IMG/VR virus record: IMGVR_UViG_3300030117_006525
Location: 1 to 32,879 of that record
Source of the DNA: a virus
DNA: 32,879 nt
Reading direction: 5' to 3' (one strand)
Of the stretch, positions 8,378 through 17,624 are shown piece by piece (position 1 is the first letter of the stretch; every line of letters begins with the position of its first letter). The notes under the pieces are model-generated. The model was not told the DNA's origin. It ran no database searches and saw only the letters and a program-made list of their open reading frames with translations. A program made the translations under genes and the position numbers.

Positions 8378-11300
8378 ATGAGCTATGACCCGTATTTTGA
8401 CCAGTTTTGGAACGATAAAAAAGAAAAACCTTTAGACGATAAAGAAGTTGAAAAAGCTAAAGAAGTAGTTCAAAAAACTTATGATTCTTATTTTGATAAT
8501 TTTTGGGATAAAAAAAATGCAGAACAAGAGCCTACAAAAGCAGAGAAAACCTATCAAGCACCTGATTTAAAAAGTAAAACTAAAATAGATGTAAATCCAG
8601 GACTAACTATATCTGATTATATTTTTAATAAATATGCTCCTGAAAGCGAAAATGATTCTACAAAATATGTACAAAATCTTTCTCAGTTTTTAGATATGGA
8701 TGTAACTAAAGTTAATTTATATGATGTAGATACAATAGCTTTGGCTGATGCTATTGCTAGACAAGAAGGTTGGTATGCAACTTCAGAAACAGGAGAAAAA
8801 AATAGACCACAAAGAAATTATAATCCAGGAAATTTAAGATTTGCTAATCAAATAAATGCAATAGGTGAAGATAAAGATGGGTTTGCTCAATTTAAAAACT
8901 ATGAAGACGGAATAGATGCATTATATAGGCAAATAGAATTAGACAAGGGCAGATACAAAGAAAGAGCTGAAAAAGACATGATGTCTGTAAAATCATTAGA
9001 AGGCATAATACCTACTGTAAATGATTTACATTCATTAGAAGGCGTAAATCAACAAAAAGAAGATTATTATAATGAGCTTGGTCAAGATTTACCAAAAGAC
9101 CCAACACCTAAAGATGAAGTAGGAAATATAGATATTCCTTATTATGGGTATGAATATAATACTGAAACAATGCAAGACGACAGATTGGGTGTCATAGATA
9201 AAAATGGCAATTTAGTTACTGATGAAAGATTATTAAAAAATTTCTTTGATGAACCTGAAGCCGACCAATTTGGAATGATGCCTCCATCTTTAAGAGATAT
9301 GTATGAGGGACAGGGTTATAGAGCTGTTAATCTTGAAACAGGTATGGGTATGCATACCAAAAAAGAATTAGATGATATTGTCAAATATGAAAAAGAAGTT
9401 TTAGAAACTAATTTCCAAGAAAGAGCATTAGAAGCATTTGGAGATGCAGATATGAATGAATCTCCATATTTAAGTGGAGCTTTGTGGGGTGAAACTCTTA
9501 AACATTTGGGCTATAAAACTGCTGAATGGGCAACATTAGGTTATTCTAATAGATTTATTGACAAACCTATTATAACATCTGTTTTAGATAGAAATCTTAC
9601 AGGAATAAAAGAATTAGATGAGAATGAATGGGTATCATCAATGACTTTTGCTAGAGTTATGTATGGTATAGGCGAAACTTCGGGACATATGGCTCATTTT
9701 GCGATGGCATTAAAAGGTGCTAGTATGGGCTTAACTAAATTGGGGATACAAAGCGAAACTCTTGCAGGTGCTATTGGATTTGCAGCTCCTGAAGGAATAT
9801 CTAGATTGGCAGACCCTGAAAAAGCAGAACATATGACTGCTAGAAAATGGTTGGTAGATACGGGTGCAGATGCTGTTATGGGAGCAGCTTTTCCTTGGTT
9901 AGGAAGATTAGGTGGAGAAGTTATAGCTACAAGAGGAAGTAATTTAAAAGCTTTTTTTAAATTATTAGCACAATCTTCTGTATTGACAGGTGGAATGACA
10001 GGAACTCAATTTGTAAGTAAATGGCATACTATAATGGAGGATAATCCAAAATTAACTGCTAAAGAAGCTTTAATACAAGCTGCAGGAAGTGATGAGTTTA
10101 AGCTTGAAAATTTAATGTATAATATGCTATTTATGACAGGTATGCATACAATAGGTTCATATACAAGATTTTTGCCTGGAGCAAAAGGCAAGGGAACTTC
10201 TTTGCAAAAAGGCAGGGCGTATCAAGATTTAAGTAAAATGAGTCCATCTCAAAGAGCTAAATGGTTAAAAGATTTAAGTGGCAAAGAAAGAGCAGAAGTA
10301 TATCATTGGCAATTAAAAAGAGCGAAGCAATATGCTGATAATATTCTTAAAGTTGACGCTAAAACAGGAAAAGTAGTTAAAGAATTTAAAAGCCCTAGAA
10401 CAGTAGCAGAAGCACAACAAATAATAAATAAAAGCAGGAATGCAATGGCAGACCTTATAAACAAAGGTACTCCAGTTACTCCTAAAGCAAGACCTCAAGG
10501 AGCAGGCGCAAAACAAAAAGCTGAACAGCCTGCTGCTCCTAAAGAAGCTGTTTCTAAAGAAGCTTTAGCTATACAAGAAGCTCCTAGTAAGGTATTAGAA
10601 AGATTAAGAGGAAATGCTGCTTATAAAAGTAATTTACTTGATAGGATGGAAGCCTCTCAATATAAAGTTGAAGTTTTAGATAAAAATATAGATAGTTATA
10701 CAGAAACAAAACAAGTAAGGCAATATAAAAAAGATGCTTTAAAAGAATTAAATAAACAAAAAAGAGATTTAAAATTATTAAAAAATGAAGCAAGAAAAAA
10801 TGCAGAAAAAGGTGTTGAGGGAGCAAAAGAAGATTTAGCTGCTATTAATGAAATGTCTTTTAATGTAGATAATCAAATTAGAGGCTTACAAGGTCAGAAA
10901 TTAAAAAGCAGTCCTTATGAAATAAGGGAAATGAGAAGACAGACTAAAGAAGCTAAAAAAGAAGAGACTTTGATTGAGCAACCCGAACAAGTAGAAGCTC
11001 CTGTAGTTAAAACAAAAGTTCCTACTAAGAAGGTAGATAAACCAAAAAGCTTTGATACTACAGAAGGTTTAAAGGCTGGATTAAAAAATAAAAAGACAGC
11101 TGATTCACTTATTACCAATGCAGATGGCGTACAATATAAAGTTGTACAAAAACTTGCTAAAGAATTGGGAGTTAAGCCTGTATCTAGAAGTAAAGATGAT
11201 ATGATGAGAGCTATTAAAAAAGAATTGCAAAAAGAAGCTCCTATTAAAAAAGTAGATAAACCCGTTAAAAATTTAGAGTCTAAATTAAAAGATTTAAATC

Positions 11301-14300
11301 AATTCCAAAACATACTAGCTAGTGAAAAACTTCAAAAACAAGTTGATGTATATGATTTAATGGAGCTTGCTCAAAGTAAGGGAATAAAAGTAACTCCTGA
11401 AATGACAAAAACTGATGCATTAGGTGCTTTATTTAAAAAGATGCATAAAGAAAAAAAAGTAGCTCTTAAAGTTGAAGAACAAGCTAAAATAGTAAGAGAA
11501 AAACAAAGAGGTGGATTTAAATTAGCTGAAAAGAAAATGTTAGAAGATACTTTAACAAGGCAAAAAGAATCTTTAAAAACATATAAAGGTAATCAAGTTG
11601 GTAGAGAACAACTAGAAAATAGTATAAAAGCTACAGAAAGATTGCTTGAATTTAAAAAGGTTAATGAAAAAGGACAATCGCCTTTAGCAGAAAATGCCAA
11701 ATCAGCCGCAGAAAGATTAGGTGGATTAGAGGTAGGATTTTTAGGAATGACTCCACAGAACTTTAAAATAGTAGGAAGAGACTTGAAAAAAGGAGCGAAA
11801 AGATTCGCTGATATTGTAGACCCTAATTACACATTAAGACAAAAAATAGATGATGCAGGAACAGTTGGAGCTCAATTTATTATAAATGGATTTAATAATA
11901 TAAAAGATTTTAGCAAGGTTATGACTCAAACATTTGGGCAAAGTATAAAAGCTTTTATGAAAAAGATATGGAAAAAAGCTAAAGGACTAGTTAAAGGTAT
12001 AGCAGAAAAAGGTGTTGTACATTTAGAAGATTGGATGGCTAAAAGAGGATTATTAAAGTATGCAGTAGAGCCTGCTAAAAAAGGAACTCCCAATATAAGA
12101 AAAGTAACATACGAAGGAGAGCCACAAGGTGTTGTTGTATTGGGTGCTGATATGGTAGGGAGGAGAGCGGGTCAAAGATTTCCTCAAGGTATAAGATATT
12201 CTGAGGAATTTAAAGGATTTGCAGTAGGCAAAAATATAGCTACACAATTACAAAAACAAGCAAATGCAGGTAATAATATAGTAGCAATAATGGGTTATCC
12301 TAATTTGTTAAACTCTATGAAAGTTAATCCTGAGTTTCAAAATGAATTAAAAAGACAGCTAGGTAATGCTGTAGGTAAAAGAGCTTTTAATAAGCTAATG
12401 AAAGAAGAAGGTGGTAATCTTCAAAAGATAGCACAAATAGTAAATAAAGAAATACAAATATATAATAAGACTGCAGTTAAAAAGAAAGAAAAGATAAATC
12501 AAAATGAAATAGCTAGATGGATAGGGGAACCTGATGCATCGCAAATGGCAGGTAAAATTGTTTATGTAGGTAAATTAAAAGAACAACGACTAGGAGACGC
12601 TAGAAAGGTAAAGCATGACACCTATGAAGCAGAACAGCTTTTTGAAACACTTGTAGAGCTAGAAAACAAACCAACTATACAAGAATTGGTATCTAGTATG
12701 CCCGATAGAAGATTTAAGGCAGGCAAAAGATATTGGGGTATGGATGTACAACAAAATGGCTTACTTGCACTAAAAGAAGATAGTGACTTAGCAAGAGCAT
12801 TAGTAGAGACAGGAGCAACTGGTAAAGATGCATTTAAAGCAAAGGGAGACACTCCTGTTCAATTTGCATCATCTGCTATTAAAGAAATGACTCCTGAGCA
12901 AGCTGCTATTGAAATGAAAGGCGAAAGAAGTAGAGAGTTTACTAGATTTAATGCTGATACCAATATAGCCCTAGGACTCAAAAGCAATACAAGAGAAGCG
13001 GTTGGATATACAAAAGAATGGGGAGATGAAAATTCTTTAGTTGATTCATATGTTGAAAATGTACCTAGCAAAATGTTAGAAGTTAAAGGGGCAGGGGTAG
13101 GATTATTAGGAAAACAAATAGATGTAGTAAATTTTAAGCCTAACCCAAAAGGTCCACACAAATTATATAAAGTAACAATTCCTGCGAAAGCATTGCCTGA
13201 AATAAAAGAAACATTTATTGAGTTAGGCATAGATTCAAAATCATTAGTTCGCAAAGGACAAGTTGTTGATGCATATGTATGGGATTATGGAAATTTAGAT
13301 AAAAAAATAATAGAAGGAGTAGCAGATTATTATGGAACAGGATACGAAGCAACAAAAGGAAAGTTCGAAAATGTCTCAGGGGCAGAAAACAGAAAACAAG
13401 CTATTAAAGCATATATTGACATTCTCGCAAGAAACCCGAAAGAATACGCCAAAATCAGTAAAATCCTCGAACAGCGTTTACCAATTTTCTATTCCAAAAA
13501 AGAAGCTCAAAAAATAATAGATAGAATAGAAGGAAGAAGAGCTGATTATATTAAAAATTTAGGGGGTTTAGAAGCAGGTTTTATGGGTATGACTCCACAA
13601 AACTTTAAGCTAGTCAAGAATTTATTAGTAGATACAGGGACATTTACTTATAAACAGCTAAGTAAAGGGACTCAAAAGCTTGGAGAAAACCTTGGTGTTA
13701 ATGCAGATAATTTTAAACAAAAGTTTAATCAATATGCTAAAGACCCTAAAAGTGTACCTGCTAAATTAAAATCTTGGTTCAAAAAAGTATGGAATCAAAT
13801 GAAAGCTTGGTGGAAAAAGAACGAAAGAGTGATTAGAACTAATCCTATAGTAGAAACCATAGAAAAACAATTTGATAAATTTTCAGGAAGAATGTATTTT
13901 GCTGAAAATCCTACTTTTAAAGAAACATTATTAAGAAAGCAAAAAATTAATGCTCGTATACATATAATAGAAAAGCAATTAATAAATGATGGGATAATGA
14001 CTGCAAATACTATTAAAGATGCTAGAAAATCTTTTTTAAAAAGAGACACTTTTAATATTACTGATATGAGTGAAGATTTATTACAATCATATGCTGATGG
14101 ATTGCAAAAATTTATTAGAGTAAAAGCTAGACCAACTACAATAGGAAGACAGCAAGTTATAAAACCTGAAACACAAGATAGAATATTTGCATTAAAAGAA
14201 AACTTAAAAGGTAGTGGTGAAATGACTGATGGTCATTATCAAAAGATTATAAATGATTTAGGCTTACCTACTGATGGGTTTGTAAATGACAAATTATTTA

Positions 14301-16588
14301 TAACAGAACAACAAGGAAAATCTTTAATAAGAAAAATGATTAATTATTCTCCTATAATTAAAAATGAAATAAAATTAGGGAAAGCGTTAGAAGATAAACC
14401 CTTAATTAAAGGTTATATAGACAGAATAGATAAAATAAATACTGTTAAATATCAAACACAAAGAAATAAAAATAAAGTAAAAATAACAGACTTTGATGAA
14501 TTAACAGATATGCAACATTATGTAGATTTATTAGAAACAAGGTCAGGTAAGCCTTTTGGAAAAGTATGGAGAGATTTAAACACTAAACTAGACAAAATAG
14601 AACACAAGACAGATAAACATTTAGATGAAATGGCAGGAATGCCTTCTTTTAAAAAGGTTTGGGGAAACAAAGAAATAGACAAAGAAATTAATAATTATAT
14701 ATTAAGCAAAGGCAAGGGAGAAACTACTCTCAATAAAGATGAAAAAGCTATAGCAAATAAAATTATAAAAGGATTAAAAAGTTTTGAAAATGATGTAAGG
14801 TTTGAAAGAGTATTAGAATTGCATAATGGTGGGATTAAAGATATTCCCGATGCTCCTAGAGAAGATATAAAAGAAGCAATGAGATTATTAGAGACTGAAG
14901 GTATGGGAGCTTTAAGAAAGTTTACAGATACTAAAGATTGGGGTATTATAGAGGCTTATGATTTAAGGGAACAAGTTACGGGTGGAAAACTAGCAGAAGG
15001 ATTTGTAAGACAAGCAGGTTTATCAGACAGACATTTACACGCTAGAACAGAACAAAACCCACAAGACAAAGGAAGGACTCAAGTAGAATTATATTTTTCA
15101 TACTATAGAAGAATGGCTAAAAGGTCTCAATTAAAAAGAGAGTGGTATGCTTGGACCAATCTATGGTCAGATAATTATAAGATGTTTGAAAATAGCGAAA
15201 GAATTGGAAATATGTTAGGCAGGAATATGGATGAGATGCTTGGAAGACAAGAATCTCAAAGCCTATTGACAGAATATGCAATAGGAATATATAGTCAAGG
15301 TGCTAGAACATTATTTGCAGACCCAACAAAAGGATTAAGAAATTTACTACAAAATACAGCAATAAATCCACAATTCTATAAATTGAAAAATTTAAGAACA
15401 TTGTGGAAAGGAATGAACGATTTAGATAGACAATATTTTGATATGCATGTTGACATTTCTAGTGCTATGTATAAAGAAATTACATTACAAGGATATGAAA
15501 GAAAACCTTTTAATGTTAATGATATAGAATCTCCATTAATGAGAAATACTGTAAAAATAGTAGGTGGTTCTGCAAAAGCTATTAATACACTTACATTAAA
15601 TATAATTCCTACTGCAAATAATATTGCAGATTATATTAATGTTATGGGAAGAACAGATAAGTTTAATAGATATGTCGCATATTCTATAGCATTAAATACT
15701 GCTAAAATGGCTACGAAAGGAATTGATATTACAAATATGACTGCTAAAGATTTAAGCAGACTAACAAACAAATCAGGTTTATTAATGTTGAGAGAACCTC
15801 AACGGAAATATGCTATGCAAATATTAGCAACAGAAGGAAAAAATGCATTTCAAAGATGGGTAGCAAAAGAAGTTACTACTGCAGTTAATTTTGAATATAG
15901 GAGAAAAATGAGAGGAGGACCTGAGCAAGGTTCGATGGCGGCTAGAATAATGTCTAATCTATTAACCTTTCAAAAAGGTAGATGGGCAAATGTTAACAAT
16001 GCATTAAGATTATATGGAGAAGCATATAGAGATAGTAAAGGGAAAAACAAAACTCCATTTAGGGATAGAACTGCTAAGGTTTTTCAAGGTAACAGAATTT
16101 TATGGAATACTTTTGTTACTGCTAATATAGTAGGATGGTTATATCAAGAAGTTACAGGTTCTAAACAAAACCCATATAATATACTTAATATTAATCCAAG
16201 TGTAGGTGGTCTTCAAACAGGAACTCAAACATTATTAGGAGAAACTGCTTATGCTATGCAAAGTTTTATAACAGAGCCTGATGCAAAGAAAAGAAATATT
16301 AATAATGTTATAAACCAAGCAGAAAAATTAGCTGATATATTTATACCATTCTATGAACAAACATTACAATTTGCTGAAGGATATCACGATGTAAAAGATT
16401 TAGATAAGCAAGCGATGAAAGAACTATATGCTTGGATTGAAAGTAAATACGAAGATTGGGGTGGGGAAGTTGGAATACCTTATAAAGCAGGTGTTATGAC
16501 AAAGCAAAATAGAGAATTTAAAGACCAATTACGAATGATGATGTTTGGAACTGAACCTGAAAAGATAAAAATAAAACCTAGATATTAA
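8378..16588 (+). CDS. Giant internal virion/polyvalent protein with N-terminal peptidoglycan-hydrolase-like domain
   Basis: 2736 aa. Two copies of a YDxYFDxFW motif lie at residues 3-11 and 36-44. A segment at about 125-190 (IARQEGWYA, NYNPGNLRF, GFAQFKNYEDGIDALYRQIELD) resembles muramidase or lytic-transglycosylase-like domains of phage virion proteins, with Glu129 a candidate catalytic residue. Residues about 360-600 are Gly/Ala-rich with hydrophobic amphipathic helices, as in membrane-inserting ejection proteins. A Lys/Glu coiled coil follows (about 690-1110). A GGLExGFxGMTPQNFK motif occurs twice (1115 and 1729), each followed by a basic Trp-containing helix, enclosing an unrecognised 600-residue domain. 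The C-terminal 800 residues are helical. The whole resembles T7 gp16-like ejection proteins and the 'polyvalent' proteins of phages. It would open the cell wall and form the DNA conduit during injection. It ends overlapping the convergent NinB gene. Confidence 0.65.
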   Translation: MSYDPYFDQFWNDKKEKPLDDKEVEKAKEVVQKTYDSYFDNFWDKKNAEQEPTKAEKTYQAPDLKSKTKIDVNPGLTISDYIFNKYAPESENDSTKYVQNLSQFLDMDVTKVNLYDVDTIALADAIARQEGWYATSETGEKNRPQRNYNPGNLRFANQINAIGEDKDGFAQFKNYEDGIDALYRQIELDKGRYKERAEKDMMSVKSLEGIIPTVNDLHSLEGVNQQKEDYYNELGQDLPKDPTPKDEVGNIDIPYYGYEYNTETMQDDRLGVIDKNGNLVTDERLLKNFFDEPEADQFGMMPPSLRDMYEGQGYRAVNLETGMGMHTKKELDDIVKYEKEVLETNFQERALEAFGDADMNESPYLSGALWGETLKHLGYKTAEWATLGYSNRFIDKPIITSVLDRNLTGIKELDENEWVSSMTFARVMYGIGETSGHMAHFAMALKGASMGLTKLGIQSETLAGAIGFAAPEGISRLADPEKAEHMTARKWLVDTGADAVMGAAFPWLGRLGGEVIATRGSNLKAFFKLLAQSSVLTGGMTGTQFVSKWHTIMEDNPKLTAKEALIQAAGSDEFKLENLMYNMLFMTGMHTIGSYTRFLPGAKGKGTSLQKGRAYQDLSKMSPSQRAKWLKDLSGKERAEVYHWQLKRAKQYADNILKVDAKTGKVVKEFKSPRTVAEAQQIINKSRNAMADLINKGTPVTPKARPQGAGAKQKAEQPAAPKEAVSKEALAIQEAPSKVLERLRGNAAYKSNLLDRMEASQYKVEVLDKNIDSYTETKQVRQYKKDALKELNKQKRDLKLLKNEARKNAEKGVEGAKEDLAAINEMSFNVDNQIRGLQGQKLKSSPYEIREMRRQTKEAKKEETLIEQPEQVEAPVVKTKVPTKKVDKPKSFDTTEGLKAGLKNKKTADSLITNADGVQYKVVQKLAKELGVKPVSRSKDDMMRAIKKELQKEAPIKKVDKPVKNLESKLKDLNQFQNILASEKLQKQVDVYDLMELAQSKGIKVTPEMTKTDALGALFKKMHKEKKVALKVEEQAKIVREKQRGGFKLAEKKMLEDTLTRQKESLKTYKGNQVGREQLENSIKATERLLEFKKVNEKGQSPLAENAKSAAERLGGLEVGFLGMTPQNFKIVGRDLKKGAKRFADIVDPNYTLRQKIDDAGTVGAQFIINGFNNIKDFSKVMTQTFGQSIKAFMKKIWKKAKGLVKGIAEKGVVHLEDWMAKRGLLKYAVEPAKKGTPNIRKVTYEGEPQGVVVLGADMVGRRAGQRFPQGIRYSEEFKGFAVGKNIATQLQKQANAGNNIVAIMGYPNLLNSMKVNPEFQNELKRQLGNAVGKRAFNKLMKEEGGNLQKIAQIVNKEIQIYNKTAVKKKEKINQNEIARWIGEPDASQMAGKIVYVGKLKEQRLGDARKVKHDTYEAEQLFETLVELENKPTIQELVSSMPDRRFKAGKRYWGMDVQQNGLLALKEDSDLARALVETGATGKDAFKAKGDTPVQFASSAIKEMTPEQAAIEMKGERSREFTRFNADTNIALGLKSNTREAVGYTKEWGDENSLVDSYVENVPSKMLEVKGAGVGLLGKQIDVVNFKPNPKGPHKLYKVTIPAKALPEIKETFIELGIDSKSLVRKGQVVDAYVWDYGNLDKKIIEGVADYYGTGYEATKGKFENVSGAENRKQAIKAYIDILARNPKEYAKISKILEQRLPIFYSKKEAQKIIDRIEGRRADYIKNLGGLEAGFMGMTPQNFKLVKNLLVDTGTFTYKQLSKGTQKLGENLGVNADNFKQKFNQYAKDPKSVPAKLKSWFKKVWNQMKAWWKKNERVIRTNPIVETIEKQFDKFSGRMYFAENPTFKETLLRKQKINARIHIIEKQLINDGIMTANTIKDARKSFLKRDTFNITDMSEDLLQSYADGLQKFIRVKARPTTIGRQQVIKPETQDRIFALKENLKGSGEMTDGHYQKIINDLGLPTDGFVNDKLFITEQQGKSLIRKMINYSPIIKNEIKLGKALEDKPLIKGYIDRIDKINTVKYQTQRNKNKVKITDFDELTDMQHYVDLLETRSGKPFGKVWRDLNTKLDKIEHKTDKHLDEMAGMPSFKKVWGNKEIDKEINNYILSKGKGETTLNKDEKAIANKIIKGLKSFENDVRFERVLELHNGGIKDIPDAPREDIKEAMRLLETEGMGALRKFTDTKDWGIIEAYDLREQVTGGKLAEGFVRQAGLSDRHLHARTEQNPQDKGRTQVELYFSYYRRMAKRSQLKREWYAWTNLWSDNYKMFENSERIGNMLGRNMDEMLGRQESQSLLTEYAIGIYSQGARTLFADPTKGLRNLLQNTAINPQFYKLKNLRTLWKGMNDLDRQYFDMHVDISSAMYKEITLQGYERKPFNVNDIESPLMRNTVKIVGGSAKAINTLTLNIIPTANNIADYINVMGRTDKFNRYVAYSIALNTAKMATKGIDITNMTAKDLSRLTNKSGLLMLREPQRKYAMQILATEGKNAFQRWVAKEVTTAVNFEYRRKMRGGPEQGSMAARIMSNLLTFQKGRWANVNNALRLYGEAYRDSKGKNKTPFRDRTAKVFQGNRILWNTFVTANIVGWLYQEVTGSKQNPYNILNINPSVGGLQTGTQTLLGETAYAMQSFITEPDAKKRNINNVINQAEKLADIFIPFYEQTLQFAEGYHDVKDLDKQAMKELYAWIESKYEDWGGEVGIPYKAGVMTKQNREFKDQLRMMMFGTEPEKIKIKPRY
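11720..11773 (+). repeat. First copy of duplicated GGLExGFxGMTPQNFK motif
   Basis: Codes for residues 1115-1132 of the giant protein (GGLEVGFLGMTPQNFKIV). A near-identical stretch recurs 614 codons later at 13562-13615. Each copy is followed after roughly 60-75 residues by a basic, Trp-containing helix (KAFMKKIWKKAK here). The DNA differs at many wobble positions, so the duplication is old or the copies came from different sources. Confidence 0.8.
13343..13499 (+). other. Patch of foreign-looking codon usage inside the giant gene
   Basis: In frame, this stretch uses CTC, ATC, TTC, GAC, TAC, GCC, CCG, CGT, AAC, CAG and TCC codons repeatedly (for example atc-agt-aaa-atc-ctc-gaa-cag-cgt), while flanking thousands of bases use almost only A/T-ending codons (ata, tta, aat, gct, aga). 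The change is abrupt at both sides, and the right edge lies about 60 bp before the second motif copy. A 61-codon alternative frame (13332-13517) is open here as a side effect. A recombination or domain-swap scar is the simplest inference. Confidence 0.6.
13562..13615 (+). repeat. Second copy of duplicated GGLExGFxGMTPQNFK motif
   Basis: Codes for residues 1729-1746 of the giant protein (GGLEAGFMGMTPQNFKLV). Thirteen of the first sixteen residues match the copy at 11720. It is followed by a basic helix with Trp residues (KSWFKKVWNQMKAWWKK), paralleling the first copy and marking an internal module duplication that flanks a large unrecognised domain. Confidence 0.8.
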
Positions 16589-16950
16589 TCATCATCTGCA
16601 TGTTGATAGGGAATCCCTTGCTCATCTGCCCATCTTTGAATTTTATCTAAATATTCTATAAATTCTTCTTTTGATAGTTTAGCAGTTGATTTAACTCCCA
16701 TCATAAGTTTAAGAGTTCTATGAACTTCTTCTTTAGTATAGCCACCAAAAGCATTATCTAAAAGAAAATCATTAATTATAGCCCAATAATATCTATTTTG
16801 CCAATGACTTCTAGAGCTTACTTCTGATACTGTTATGTCTATCTCTCCTGGAATTGTCTGTATAAAATCAAGAAAAGCATCTTTATCATAAAAACTTAAT
16901 ACTTTCTTTTCCATATCTACTTTAGCCCTAAACGATTTAGTCTTTGACAA
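16585..16950 (-). CDS. ninB: NinB-like recombination protein
   Basis: 121 aa. The family signature is clear: RSHWQNRYYWAII at residues 47-59, EEVHRTLKLMMG at 74-85, then STAKLSKEEFIEYLDKIQRWADEQGI at 88-113 (quoted in part). NinB proteins of lambdoid phages bind DNA and act with phage recombination or annealing systems; here ERF, RusA and nucleases lie in the same leftward block. Its stop overlaps the stop of the convergent giant gene by 4 bp, and its start overlaps the HNH gene end by 14 bp. It is the last gene of the leftward unit. An acidic DDD tail ends the protein. Confidence 0.8.
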   Translation of the reverse strand: MSKTKSFRAKVDMEKKVLSFYDKDAFLDFIQTIPGEIDITVSEVSSRSHWQNRYYWAIINDFLLDNAFGGYTKEEVHRTLKLMMGVKSTAKLSKEEFIEYLDKIQRWADEQGIPYQHADDD

Positions 16951-17215
16951 AATATCTCCTTAATATTGTATGTGCTTCTTTCCAAAGGTTGATACGATAT
17001 CTTTCTTGGAATTTTTTAAAACCATAAGAATGTCTTTCTGTGTGATGAATCCTGCATAAGGGGACACAAGAGTAATCAAGAATAGTATTGGTTATTGTAT
17101 CCCCTTTTCCTGCTAATCCTCTATGAGATAGATGGTCAGGGTCAACGGGACTTTGTCCACACACTAGACAAGGTAAAGATTTTACTTTTTGGATGTAGTC
17201 TTTGGTGTCTCTGAT
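16937..17215 (-). CDS. HNH endonuclease-like protein without an ordinary start codon
   Basis: The frame carries CLVCG, then DPDHLSHRG, CVPLCRIHH and a FKKFQERY segment: a Cys-x2-Cys plus His-rich HNH/DUF968-type nuclease core that would cut DNA with a metal ion. A GTG at 17164 would start inside CLVCG and lose the first Cys. The frame is open further upstream to about 17248 and reads a family-like IRDTKDYIQKVKSLP, but offers no ATG, GTG or TTG. Either translation begins at ATC (17215), which has AGAAGG seven bases upstream, or it is reached by -1 frameshifting from the preceding gene at A_AAA_AAA (17221-17215), giving a 156-aa fusion. It overlaps ninB by 14 bp. Confidence 0.7.
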   Translation of the reverse strand: MRDTKDYIQKVKSLPCLVCGQSPVDPDHLSHRGLAGKGDTITNTILDYSCVPLCRIHHTERHSYGFKKFQERYRINLWKEAHTILRRYFVKD

Positions 17216-17406
17216 TTTTTTACCTTCTTTAATTTTTTTTCTATAAACTTTTTAAACTTATCAGAGTCTCCTTTGTATTCTATATAATCATTTACTAACT
17301 CCATAAGATTACTCATATAGTTTTGTAGTTGCCTTAATTCTATTAATAAATAATTAGCTCTACTTGACAACTCTTTAATAGTTGGTTTTTGTTGTTTTGC
17401 TTTCAT
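17182..17406 (-). CDS. Coiled-coil small protein, possible frameshift partner of the HNH frame
   Basis: 74 aa. Residues about 10-45 form a coiled coil (ELRQLQNYMSNLMELV), ending in a Lys-rich tail (EKKLKKVKKSETPKTTSKK). The codons for V62-K63-K64 contain the heptamer A_AAA_AAA in the correct phase for -1 slippage, and the -1 frame enters the HNH nuclease directly. If slippage occurs, this protein becomes an N-terminal oligomerisation arm of the nuclease. Without it, it is a stand-alone basic helix protein of unknown role. The ATG overlaps the upstream gene's stop. Confidence 0.65.
   Translation of the reverse strand: MKAKQQKPTIKELSSRANYLLIELRQLQNYMSNLMELVNDYIEYKGDSDKFKKFIEKKLKKVKKSETPKTTSKK
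17215..17221 (-). promoter_or_regulatory. Candidate -1 ribosomal frameshift slippery heptamer A_AAA_AAA
   Basis: On the minus strand the zero-frame codons are GTA-AAA-AAA-TCA, so the last base of GTA plus the two Lys codons form X_XXY_YYZ. Slippage by -1 yields AAA-AAA-ATC-AGA and enters the HNH frame. AGAAGG lies one base upstream, too close for the usual stimulatory Shine-Dalgarno spacing (about 10 nt in dnaX), so the same bases may instead serve an ATC start. No strong downstream hairpin is evident. Confidence 0.4.
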
Positions 17407-17624
17407 TATCTCCTTACCATTTTTTGTCTAGTATTGAATGTATCTCTAGAAAACATTTCATAATACCACCAACCATTATAGGCAGGTGGATGTGGCTTAA
17501 ATTCATCTATAGCTTGTTTTCTTTTGTCATTTGTTTTTTTGTTTGCTTTTTTAGTTAAATTTACTTTTTTCCCAACTTTTTTTTTGCTTGGGAATTTAGC
17601 AAATGTGCTTTTATTATATGCCAT
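17406..17624 (-). CDS. Basic hypothetical protein
   Basis: 72 aa, very Lys-rich in its first half (KKKVGKKVNLTKKANKKTNDKRK, about residues 14-36), suggesting nucleic-acid contact. The second half has an aromatic patch (PPAYNGWWYYEMF) and ends TRQKMVRR. Start and stop overlap the neighbouring genes by one base. No family recognised. It may bind DNA alongside the nucleases encoded next to it. Confidence 0.6.
   Translation of the reverse strand: MAYNKSTFAKFPSKKKVGKKVNLTKKANKKTNDKRKQAIDEFKPHPPAYNGWWYYEMFSRDTFNTRQKMVRR

Noticed and set aside
12859-13254. 131-codon antisense frame in the giant gene
   Set aside because: The plus-strand frame has strong coding sense across it; the minus frame shows Ser/Leu/Thr-rich composition typical of the complement of an A+T-rich gene, with no ribosome site.
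13332-13517. 61-codon alternative plus frame inside the giant gene
   Set aside because: Open only because of the foreign-codon patch; no ribosome site and a Lys/Ser/Gln-rich low-complexity product. I report the patch instead.
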